Positions 39,493 through 46,283 of a DNA stretch of 46,283 nt are shown here, in pieces. The notes under the pieces were generated by a model that had not been told where the DNA came from, did no database searches, and worked only from the letters and a program-made list of their open reading frames with translations. Both the position numbers and the translations under genes were made by a program. This DNA comes from Bacillus sp. MRMR6. GTDB taxonomy: Bacteria > Bacillota > Bacilli > Bacillales > Cytobacillaceae. Position 1 is the stretch's first letter. Every line of letters begins with the position of its first letter. The stretch lies in the NCBI RefSeq assembly GCF_001940785.1, contig NZ_MSLS01000001.1:301774-348056 (forward strand), given 5' to 3'.

Positions 39493-39527
39493 AGTCAGCC
39501 GGATGTTTCGGCTGGCTTATTTTTTTA
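39493..39527 (+). terminator. intrinsic terminator of asd-dapG-dapA
   Basis: Stem AGTCAGCCG (39493-39501)/CGGCTGGCT (39509-39517) and a T-rich tail. Confidence 0.88.
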
Positions 39528-39683
39528 TATCATATCTATAGTGAATCTGGTTGTAATGAATTTCTAAATTCAAGTATAATAATGGTAACTGATTTCGATC
39601 GGCACATTTGTAAAAATGAAAAGCTGAAGCCCTTTTAGAGAATAGGGTGGGGAAGTAGATATTCAACGTAGGAGGAAACGGAC

Positions 39684-41351
39684 TTGAGAGATAGACAAAA
39701 TAATTCCATTAAGATTATTGTTCTTGGTGGTATTGGGGAAATTGGTAAAAACATGTATCTTGTTGAGGTGGATAGAGATATCTTTGTTATAGATGCGGGG
39801 TTAATGTTCCCCGCGGAAGAGATGCTCGGCATTGATATTGTAATTCCTGATATTACATATTTAAAAGAAAATAGGGAAAGAGTAAAGGCGGTATTTCTAA
39901 CACATGGTCATGAAGACCATATTGGGGCATTGTCCTACCTACTACGGGAAATAGATGTTCCTGTTTATGGTACAAAGCTGACTCTTGCACTAGCTAATGC
40001 AAAATTAAAAGAACAGGATTACACTGGCAGAACAGAATTTATTGAAATAGTATCTAATACCATTCTTGATATGGACTCTGTAGAAGTAAGTTTCTTTAGA
40101 ACAAACCATAGTATTCCAGATTCCGTTGGTGTGTGCGTACAAACCTCTGAAGGTGCTATTGTTTACACGGGTGATTTTAAATTTGATCAGGCTGCAACAA
40201 AACTTTACAAACCTGAAATTGGCAAGATGGCAGCAATAGGAGACAAAGGAGTACTGTGCTTACTCTCGGATAGTACGGAGGCGGAAAGACCAGGCTATAC
40301 CACTTCTGAAGCAATCGTGGAAAGAGAATTGTCAAATGCCTTTTATAATGCCCAGGGGAGAATAATTGCCGCTTGCTTTGCTTCAGACATCAATAGGATT
40401 CAGCATATATTTGATGCGGCCAAGGAAAATAACCGGAAAGTAGCGGTCGTTGGAAAAAGCCTTGAAAGGATTTACCATATCGCGTTAGATTTAGGTTATT
40501 TAGATATTGCGGATGATGTAATGATCTCCGTTAATGAAATAAAAAATTACAATGACCACGAAATTGTCGTACTAATGACAGGTAGTCAAGGGGAACCAAT
40601 CGAAGCACTCCAGAAGATGGCAAAACAGGTTCATAAACATGTCAATATTCAACCAGGTGATACAGTATTAATTGCTGCTTCCCCACTTGCAGGCAGCGAA
40701 GTGTTTTTATATAAAACTGTGGATTTGTTATTTAGAGCCGGTGCAAATGTTATTTCTGGTAAACGAACCATACATGCTTCAAGTCATGCCAGTCAAGAAG
40801 AATTAAAATTTATGTTAAACCTAATGAAACCAAAGTTTTTTATTCCGGTGCATGGGGAATATCGGATGTTAAAGGCACATCGTAAAATTGCACTAGACTA
40901 TGGCTTGAGCGATGAACATATACTCATTCCGGACCGTGGTGATGTCGTGGAGATTTCGGACGATAAAATTGCCATTAGTGCAAAAGTTCCATCAGGGAAT
41001 GTTTTAATTGATGGTATTGGTGTAGGGGATGTAGGAAATATAGTTTTACGTGATAGGAGACTGTTATCCCAAGATGGGATTTTAATTGTGGTGGTTTCAT
41101 TAACAAGGAAAGAAAGAAAAATTGCAGCAGGTCCAGAAATAATCTCTAGAGGATTTGTATATGTTCGTGAGTCAGAAAAATTAATGGATGAATCCACTAA
41201 ACTTGTCCGTGATATTGTTGAAAAAAACCTTGCAAAAGAATCTTTTGAGTGGTCAAGTCTTAAACAGGGGATAAGGGATGATTTATTCCGCTACTTATTT
41301 GATAAAACAAAGAGAAGACCAATGATTCTACCGATTATTATGGAAGTATAA
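39684..41351 (+). CDS. rnjB: ribonuclease J2 (RnjB locus), with complete catalytic site
   Basis: Metallo-beta-lactamase/beta-CASP ribonuclease in mRNA decay and rRNA maturation. The protein is 555 aa from a TTG start (AGGAGG 8 bases upstream), same length as B. subtilis RnjB, and lies in the rnjB position between dapA and tepA. All zinc ligands are present: His74, His76, Asp78 and His79 (LTHGHEDH), His142, Asp164 (YTGDFKFD) and His390 (PVHGEYRM). His364 and His368 (HASSH) are also kept. B. subtilis J2, as I recall its sequence, is degenerate at several of these. A J1-like active enzyme is therefore possible. Confidence 0.93.
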   Translation: MRDRQNNSIKIIVLGGIGEIGKNMYLVEVDRDIFVIDAGLMFPAEEMLGIDIVIPDITYLKENRERVKAVFLTHGHEDHIGALSYLLREIDVPVYGTKLTLALANAKLKEQDYTGRTEFIEIVSNTILDMDSVEVSFFRTNHSIPDSVGVCVQTSEGAIVYTGDFKFDQAATKLYKPEIGKMAAIGDKGVLCLLSDSTEAERPGYTTSEAIVERELSNAFYNAQGRIIAACFASDINRIQHIFDAAKENNRKVAVVGKSLERIYHIALDLGYLDIADDVMISVNEIKNYNDHEIVVLMTGSQGEPIEALQKMAKQVHKHVNIQPGDTVLIAASPLAGSEVFLYKTVDLLFRAGANVISGKRTIHASSHASQEELKFMLNLMKPKFFIPVHGEYRMLKAHRKIALDYGLSDEHILIPDRGDVVEISDDKIAISAKVPSGNVLIDGIGVGDVGNIVLRDRRLLSQDGILIVVVSLTRKERKIAAGPEIISRGFVYVRESEKLMDESTKLVRDIVEKNLAKESFEWSSLKQGIRDDLFRYLFDKTKRRPMILPIIMEV

Positions 41352-41365
41352 ACCCTGGAAAGAAG

Positions 41366-41393
41366 AAGGCATTGGGAAACTAATGCCTTTTAA
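41366..41393 (+). terminator. probable terminator of rnjB
   Basis: Stem AAGGCATT/AATGCCTT with a GGGAAACT loop and TTTT. Confidence 0.6.
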
Positions 41394-41473
41394 CTATAAA
41401 TCAATAGAACGAAAAGAATGAAAATAAATCATAGGTCAATACTAACTTTATAATGCGTGAAGGGAGACTTATG

Positions 41474-42229
41474 ATGAATAGGGACTTACAAAAAGGTGGA
41501 GCTGGCAGTCAAGAAGGACAAGAGCCTCCAAAGGATGAAAAATCTTCATCTACATTGATTGAGAAAATACAGCAGCTCGGGCAAACAAATGTCCCACAGC
41601 TTTCCTCGGATTCAAGCATCCATTGTTTAACCATTATTGGACAAATTGAAGGACATTTAGCGTTGCCGCCCCAGAATAAAACTACGAAATATGAACACAT
41701 CATTCCACAACTTGTCGCGATTGAACAAAATCCGAAGATTGAAGGTGTGTTGATAATATTAAATACAGTGGGTGGAGATGTAGAGGCAGGTCTTGCCATT
41801 TCAGAGATGCTGGCAACCTTATCCAAACCAACAGTATCGATTGTCTTAGGCGGGGGACATTCAATTGGAGTCCCAATCGCTGTATCATGTAATTACTCTT
41901 TTATTGCTGAGACTGCAACCATGACCATTCACCCGGTTCGCTTAACAGGTCTTGTCATTGGAGTGCCGCAAACCTTTGAGTATTTAGACAAGATGCAGGA
42001 TCGTGTTGTTAATTTTGTTAAGAAACATTCCAATATAACTGAAGAAAAATTCAAGGATTTAATGTTTGCTAAAGGAAATTTAACTAGAGATATCGGTACA
42101 AATGTCATCGGTGCAGATGCGGTAGAATACGGTTTAATCAATGAGGTTGGCGGATTAGGTCAGGCTATGAAAAAGCTAAATGAGTTAATTGCCGGGCAGA
42201 AGTCTACTCCTGAGGGGCTGATCCAATGA
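41474..42229 (+). CDS. tepA: ClpP-like serine protease TepA (YmfB)
   Basis: Cytosolic ClpP-fold protein named translocation-enhancing protein in B. subtilis. The protein is 251 aa from ATG 41474, which is 6 bases after AGGGAGA; ATG 41453 and 41471 are in frame. The Ser130 of GGGHSIGV and His153 of TMTIHPVR match the Ser and His of the ClpP triad. Residues 1-45 are polar and low in complexity. It overlaps ylzJ by four bases. Confidence 0.93.
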   Translation: MNRDLQKGGAGSQEGQEPPKDEKSSSTLIEKIQQLGQTNVPQLSSDSSIHCLTIIGQIEGHLALPPQNKTTKYEHIIPQLVAIEQNPKIEGVLIILNTVGGDVEAGLAISEMLATLSKPTVSIVLGGGHSIGVPIAVSCNYSFIAETATMTIHPVRLTGLVIGVPQTFEYLDKMQDRVVNFVKKHSNITEEKFKDLMFAKGNLTRDIGTNVIGADAVEYGLINEVGGLGQAMKKLNELIAGQKSTPEGLIQ

Positions 42230-42462
42230 TATTATATACGATGATGCCTCAAGAACTTATTTTTCCCAGCGAAACAGAAACATCCTCGAATCAACATTCC
42301 GTAACGTATCAGGGAATTAGTTTATTAGTAGAGGTTGTCGACCAACAGAACGTGCAAGTTGTTCGTATTCTCAGCAGTGATCCACAGCATTTCTTAAATG
42401 CAGAGATTTGCCCTGGTTCTAAAATTTCAACTGCTAATCTCGAAGGATTGTCCGCATTCTAG
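42226..42462 (+). CDS. ylzJ: YlzJ-like protein
   Basis: A 78-aa protein of the YlzJ family, function unknown. It has the family opening [14 protein letters not shown], a middle [32 protein letters not shown] and the ending CPGSKI. Its ATG overlaps the tepA stop and it precedes the spoIIIE gene, as in B. subtilis, supporting the identification. A terminator follows. Confidence 0.9.
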   Translation: MILYTMMPQELIFPSETETSSNQHSVTYQGISLLVEVVDQQNVQVVRILSSDPQHFLNAEICPGSKISTANLEGLSAF

Positions 42463-42494
42463 AAAGTTTATGGTATAATCAGGATACAATGATA

Positions 42495-42529
42495 GAAGCA
42501 GCCAAAGAGGCTGCTTTCTTCCTTTTTTA
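42495..42529 (+). terminator. intrinsic terminator before spoIIIE
   Basis: Stem AAGCAGCC (42496-42503)/GGCTGCTT (42509-42516) with a five-base loop and T-rich tail. Confidence 0.85.
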
Positions 42530-42580
42530 CCTATTGTTGTAAAATGGAGAATCCATAATTAAAGCATGTAAGGTGATCAA

Positions 42581-44932
42581 ATGGCGAAAAAGAAACGACG
42601 TACAACGAAAAAAAGAGATATTCGTTTAAAAGAAACTATACAGTATGAATTAGCAGCCCTTGGTTTATTGGCTTTAGCAATCATCTCCATGGCGAAACTA
42701 GGAGCAGTGGGGCAAGCGACCGTTTTATTTTTCCGATTTTGGATGGGTGAATGGTATATGCTCAGCTTAATCGGTCTTCTCGTCTTAAGTATCTATTTGA
42801 TGTGGAAACGGAAGATTCCCTTCCTTTTTAATATCAAATTAACAGGATCGTATTTTATCGTTTCTTCCATTCTCTTACTGAGCCATGTTACTTTGTTTCG
42901 CCTGCTCTCGAATAATGGTAACTTTAAAAATCCCAGCGTGATTGGTAATACTTGGGAATTGTTCATGATGGAGGTAAGAGGAGAAACAAGTACAACAGAT
43001 TTAGGTGGAGGTATGATTGGTGCTATTCTATTTGCACTATTTCATTACTTATTTGCAGAAACTGGTACAAAGATTATTGCAGTCATCTTTATTTTAATTG
43101 GTTTTATTCTTATAACAGGCAGGTCATTTGGTGATTTTGTTGCTAAAATTGGCATCACAATGGGAACCTTTTCAAAAGATCAGTGGACAGCTTTTAAGAA
43201 AGATATCGCAGAATGGAAGCAAAAGCAACAAGAGCGAAAAGCAGAAAGAGCCGTACAACAGCAGCAACAGCCTAGTGGCGAACAATTAGCAAGTGTAGGA
43301 CCGGGTATTAACATTCAACAACAGTCCGTACAAGAAGAGGTTGGACCACCCGAGCCAATTATCTCAAGCTTTGCAGATCGCGCTTACCAACAAGAGGAAC
43401 CCAACCAAACACGACAAAGACGTGAAAAGAGACAGAATGAACCCGATAAAAAAACAGAGAAAGACGAGGATTTAACACCACCTATTACCTTTACTGAAGT
43501 CGAGAATGTCGCTTATGAACTTCCACCATTGAGCTTGTTAAAACACCCTAAGAAAACCGATCAGAGCGGTGAGTATGAATTAATCCATGCGAATGCTGCA
43601 AAGCTAGAACGAACTTTTCAAAGTTTTGGGGTGAAAGCACGTGTTACCCAAGTTCACTTAGGACCAGCTGTAACCAAATATGAAGTACATCCTGATGTAG
43701 GTGTCAAAGTAAGTAAAATTGTCAGCCTAAGTGATGATTTGGCTTTAGCACTTGCGGCGAAAGATATTAGGATTGAGGCTCCGATCCCAGGAAAGTCTGC
43801 AATTGGAATTGAAGTGCCGAACTCTGAGGTCGCTATGGTATCTCTCAGAGAAGTTCTTGAAGCAACACAAAATAATAAACCAGAAGCTAAGTTGTTAATT
43901 GGACTTGGCAGAGATATTACCGGAGAAGCGGTGTTGGCAGAATTAAATAAAATGCCGCACTTACTTGTAGCAGGATCTACAGGTAGTGGAAAGAGTGTCT
44001 GTATAAACGGCATTATTACAAGTATCTTGATGCGTGCAAAGCCACATGAAGTAAAACTAATGATGATTGACCCTAAGATGGTCGAGCTGAATGTCTATAA
44101 TGGTGTTCCACACTTACTAGCTCCAGTTGTTACAGATGCTAAAAAGGCATCGCAAGCATTGAAAAAGGTAGTTAGTGAAATGGAAAGACGTTATGAATTA
44201 TTTTCATATACTGGAACGCGGAATATCGAGGGCTATAATGACCATATTAAACGACATAACAATGAAGAAGATGATAAACAGCCCTTATTGCCATATATCG
44301 TTGTCATTGTAGATGAGTTAGCTGATTTAATGATGGTAGCATCCTCCGATGTTGAAGATTCCATTACCAGGCTAGCCCAAATGGCGCGGGCTGCAGGTAT
44401 CCATCTAATCATTGCAACGCAGCGCCCATCTGTTGATGTTATAACAGGTATTATTAAAGCAAACATTCCATCTAGGATTGCTTTTGCCGTCTCGAGCGGA
44501 ACGGATTCGAGAACAATACTTGATATGGGAGGGGCCGAAAAGCTTCTTGGCAGAGGTGATATGCTGTTTTTACCAGTCGGTGCATCGAAGCCTGTCAGGG
44601 TACAAGGTGCCTTTTTGTCAGATATGGAGGTAGAGGATACCGTCAATTTCGTAATTGGACAACAAAAAGCACAATACCAAGAAGAAATGATACCTGATGA
44701 CATACCTGAAGCAAAAGGTGAAGTAGACGACGACCTATATGAAGAAGCGGTTGATTTAGTAATTGATATGCAGACTGCATCAGTCTCTATGTTACAGAGA
44801 CGCTTTCGTATAGGTTATACTAGGGCTGCCCGTTTAATTGATGAAATGGAAGCAAGAGGAATAGTCGGTGCCTACGAAGGAAGTAAGCCAAGATCAGTAC
44901 TACAATCCAAACCAACCGAAGAAGTCAATTGA
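42581..44932 (+). CDS. spoIIIE: DNA translocase SpoIIIE (FtsK family)
   Basis: Septal motor that pumps the chromosome into the forespore and clears trapped DNA at division. The protein is 783 aa. A basic N-terminus ([15 protein letters not shown]) is followed by about four membrane segments (25-180), a Gln/Lys-rich linker (about 205-305), and the motor: Walker A GSTGSGKS (465-472), Walker [11 protein letters not shown] near 580, [24 protein letters not shown], and the C-terminal gamma winged helix ([26 protein letters not shown]) that reads SRS/KOPS-like sequences. Confidence 0.97.
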   Translation: MAKKKRRTTKKRDIRLKETIQYELAALGLLALAIISMAKLGAVGQATVLFFRFWMGEWYMLSLIGLLVLSIYLMWKRKIPFLFNIKLTGSYFIVSSILLLSHVTLFRLLSNNGNFKNPSVIGNTWELFMMEVRGETSTTDLGGGMIGAILFALFHYLFAETGTKIIAVIFILIGFILITGRSFGDFVAKIGITMGTFSKDQWTAFKKDIAEWKQKQQERKAERAVQQQQQPSGEQLASVGPGINIQQQSVQEEVGPPEPIISSFADRAYQQEEPNQTRQRREKRQNEPDKKTEKDEDLTPPITFTEVENVAYELPPLSLLKHPKKTDQSGEYELIHANAAKLERTFQSFGVKARVTQVHLGPAVTKYEVHPDVGVKVSKIVSLSDDLALALAAKDIRIEAPIPGKSAIGIEVPNSEVAMVSLREVLEATQNNKPEAKLLIGLGRDITGEAVLAELNKMPHLLVAGSTGSGKSVCINGIITSILMRAKPHEVKLMMIDPKMVELNVYNGVPHLLAPVVTDAKKASQALKKVVSEMERRYELFSYTGTRNIEGYNDHIKRHNNEEDDKQPLLPYIVVIVDELADLMMVASSDVEDSITRLAQMARAAGIHLIIATQRPSVDVITGIIKANIPSRIAFAVSSGTDSRTILDMGGAEKLLGRGDMLFLPVGASKPVRVQGAFLSDMEVEDTVNFVIGQQKAQYQEEMIPDDIPEAKGEVDDDLYEEAVDLVIDMQTASVSMLQRRFRIGYTRAARLIDEMEARGIVGAYEGSKPRSVLQSKPTEEVN

Positions 44933-44967
44933 TTTGGAAAAGAACTATGTTGAGTTTGTATCATTAT

Positions 44968-45090
44968 GATTTGTGCTCCAGGTGCAAGACTCCAGCAGGA
45001 GTAAGGGGCAGGGGAGACCCCACAGGCGCTTTAGCGCCGAGGAGGCTACCCGAACCTCCTGCGGAAAGCGAAGCACCTGGAGCACAAATC
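44968..45090. repeat. GC-rich palindromic repeat family A, copy 3
   Basis: Terminal arms GATTTGTGCTCCAGGTGC (44968-44985) and GCACCTGGAGCACAAATC (45073-45090) are perfectly complementary over 18 bp. Inside lie GAGACCCCACAGGCGC, TTTA, GCGCCGAGGAGGCT and CCTCCTGCGGAAAGCGAAGC, shared with copies 1 and 2. No ORF. It lies between spoIIIE and ymfC, a 430-base gap that otherwise holds one terminator, two Spo0A-like boxes and the ymfC promoter. Confidence 0.7.
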
Positions 45091-45112
45091 AACTGAACAC
45101 CTTAATATAGCT

Positions 45113-45146
45113 AAAAAGAGCCAGAATAGGAATTCTGGCTCAATTT
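45113..45146. terminator. hairpin with a T tract best oriented for the - strand
   Basis: A 10-bp perfect stem GAGCCAGAAT (45118-45127)/ATTCTGGCTC (45132-45141) with an AGGA loop. On the + strand the tail is AATTTG (weak); on the - strand it is TTTTT. It may serve both spoIIIE and antisense transcription. Confidence 0.6.
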
Positions 45147-45221
45147 GTGTTGAATTATGTAAAAAGTCATCTATAAGTATAACAGATTTAACATTAAACG
45201 ACTCAAATATTTGCAATAAAA

Positions 45222-45248
45222 TTCGACATTCCACCTTTTTTCGACAAA
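45222..45248. promoter_or_regulatory. tandem Spo0A-box-like sites
   Basis: TTCGACAAA (45240-45248) is the reverse complement of the 0A-box consensus TTTGTCGAA, a perfect match. A second, TTCGACATT (45222-45230), shares the first seven bases. Both have the same orientation, 18 bases apart, about 40 bases before the candidate ymfC -10. Binding by Spo0A is inference. Confidence 0.4.
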
Positions 45249-45282
45249 ATTATGAAATCCTATTTATTTATTGAAAGAATAA

Positions 45283-45291
45283 TGGTATATT
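45283..45291 (+). promoter_or_regulatory. candidate extended -10 promoter of ymfC
   Basis: TGGTATATT combines TGn with TATATT (45286-45291). No good -35 is seen. The transcript would start near 45298, upstream of the palindrome at 45318-45335. Confidence 0.4.
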
Positions 45292-45317
45292 AATTTTCGA
45301 TTAGTAGGAATGATAAT

Positions 45318-45335
45318 ACATCAGATGTCTGATGT
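45318..45335 (+). promoter_or_regulatory. probable operator of the GntR regulator YmfC
   Basis: ACATCAGATGTCTGATGT: two 8-base inverted half-sites (ACATCAGA/TCTGATGT) with a two-base centre. It lies between the candidate promoter and the ymfC RBS, a typical place for autoregulation by a GntR-type dimer. Confidence 0.55.
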
Positions 45336-45362
45336 CTTAGGAAAAAGGTTGGGGGTACCTGC

Positions 45363-46094
45363 ATGTCTATAAAGTTAGATAACAGACACTTATATCTACA
45401 AGTTATCGATCGGTTAAAGCAAGATTTTGAGCGAGGGCTATATAAAGAAAAGGAAAAGTTACCTTCTGAGTTTGATCTTGCAAAACAACTGGGAGTTAGC
45501 AGGGCAACTTTAAGAGAGGCTTTACGTATACTCGAAGAAGAAAACGTAATCATTCGACGTCATGGTGTCGGAACCTTCTTTAATTCAAAGCCTTTGTTTA
45601 CTTCAGGGATTGAACAACTTTTTAGTGTTACTGACATGATATTACAAGCAGGGATGAAACCAGGAACCATTTTCTTAAGCTCATCAACTATTGGAGCTAC
45701 TGAGGAGGATAGTCGCCGTTTCTCATGTTCTGTGGATGAAGAAATTGTTGTCATGGAGCGAGTACGTACTGCAAATGGGGAACCAGTCGTATATTGTATC
45801 GACAAGGTACCTGAAAAAATTTTGCCGGAAACTTTTTCACATGGTGAAGAATCTATTTTTCACATATTGGAAGAAGAGGCAAACCGGAAGATTACATATG
45901 CGGTCGCGAACATCGAGCCAATAGGCTATCATGACAAAATCTCACAAATTCTAGAATGTGATCCCGAAACCGCTTTGCTTGTACTAAAGCAAATGCATTT
46001 CGACGAGATGGATGAACCAATCCTTTTTTCGGTAAACTTTTTTAAAGCAGATAAATTCAGTTTTCAGGTTTTGAGAAAACGCTCTAATATTTAA
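45363..46094 (+). CDS. ymfC: GntR/HutC-family transcriptional regulator YmfC
   Basis: Repressor-type DNA-binding protein, 243 aa. N-terminal winged helix (about 5-72) with the GntR pattern [36 protein letters not shown], then HGVGTFF; C-terminal UTRA ligand domain (about 85-235) with [25 protein letters not shown] is GGGGGT before the ATG. It follows spoIIIE as ymfC does in B. subtilis. The ligand is unknown. The next gene is a lipoprotein, not the MFS gene ymfD of B. subtilis, so it may regulate a solute-uptake operon. Confidence 0.9.
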   Translation: MSIKLDNRHLYLQVIDRLKQDFERGLYKEKEKLPSEFDLAKQLGVSRATLREALRILEEENVIIRRHGVGTFFNSKPLFTSGIEQLFSVTDMILQAGMKPGTIFLSSSTIGATEEDSRRFSCSVDEEIVVMERVRTANGEPVVYCIDKVPEKILPETFSHGEESIFHILEEEANRKITYAVANIEPIGYHDKISQILECDPETALLVLKQMHFDEMDEPILFSVNFFKADKFSFQVLRKRSNI

Positions 46095-46173
46095 AATAGC
46101 TTGAAACAGAATCAATCTTGCTTTATCTAGAGTTTCTACTTAATCAACAACCATAATTAGGGGGTAAATTTCC

Positions 46174-46283
46174 TTGAAAAAACGCAAATTTGGCTTTGTA
46201 ATGTCATTTCTTTTAGCGGCAAGCACAATCTTAGCTGCTTGTGGTGGCGGGGATACGGAAAAAGATACAACTGGTAAAGATGG
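46174..46283 (+). CDS. lipoprotein, probable ABC transporter solute-binding protein (partial, runs off the window)
   Basis: Only the first 36 codons are present. TTG start with AGGGGG nine bases upstream. The peptide MKKRKFGFVMSFLLAASTIL is a signal sequence ending in the lipobox LAAC, followed by a Gly/Asp/Lys/Thr-rich linker (GGGDTEKDTTGKD). In several Bacillaceae the gene after spoIIIE and the GntR regulator encodes a BMP-family nucleoside-binding lipoprotein; that identity is inferred from context and cannot be seen here. Confidence 0.75.
   Translation, partial: MKKRKFGFVMSFLLAASTILAACGGGDTEKDTTGKD

Overview
The window is about 46 kb of a low-GC, endospore-forming Firmicutes chromosome, best matched to the family Bacillaceae. 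Gene content and order follow the Bacillus subtilis topA-to-ymfC region, all on the + strand. Dipicolinate synthase genes (dpaA/dpaB) and a SpoIIIE-type DNA pump show it is a spore former. The two differences from the B. subtilis layout (no flagellar/chemotaxis block between codY and rpsB, no proS between rseP and polC) and the scattered GC-rich palindromic repeats suggest a Bacillus sensu lato lineage such as Neobacillus or a relative. That genus-level guess is inference only.

Layout: 1-389 is an AT-rich leader before topA. 390-7898 holds topA, trmFO and the xerC-hslV-hslU-codY cluster. 8094-11348 holds rpsB, tsf, pyrH and frr (ribosome and nucleotide functions). 11606-15789 holds uppS, cdsA, dxr and rseP (isoprenoid and phospholipid synthesis, intramembrane proteolysis). 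15975-20297 is the replicative polymerase gene polC. 20613-25965 is the rimP-nusA-rnpM-ylxQ-infB-ylxP-rbfA operon. 26167-30859 holds truB, ribF, rpsO and pnp. 31049-33259 holds ylxY and mlpA. 33260-34109 is an accessory island: a decayed IS1182-like insertion between two identical terminators, with a second palindromic repeat inside it. 34110-39481 holds ymxH, dpaA-dpaB and asd-dapG-dapA (aspartate pathway to diaminopimelate and dipicolinate). 39684-44932 holds rnjB, tepA, ylzJ and spoIIIE. 45363 to the end holds a GntR regulator and the start of a lipoprotein gene.

The genes form connected pathways. Asd, DapG and DapA make dihydrodipicolinate, the substrate of the DpaA-DpaB synthase for the spore core. 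SpoIIIE moves the chromosome into the forespore. PNPase and RNase J2 serve mRNA decay. The nusA-infB block serves transcription, translation initiation and 30S maturation. UppS, CdsA, Dxr and RseP supply envelope lipids and regulated membrane proteolysis.

Most of the window is ordinary housekeeping. What is least explained lies between genes: (a) a family of about 90-240 bp GC-rich palindromes in three copies whose stems differ by compensatory changes; (b) a second repeat family sharing an AGCGCC core, in four copies, two of them collapsed; (c) an IS remnant whose target is a perfectly palindromic terminator present on both sides; (d) several structured leaders (rpsB, uppS, rpsO, ylxY, asd); and (e) an RNase J2-locus protein with a complete catalytic site, unlike the B. 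subtilis J2 sequence as I recall it. I see no phage, CRISPR, defence or biosynthetic island, and no tRNA or rRNA genes.
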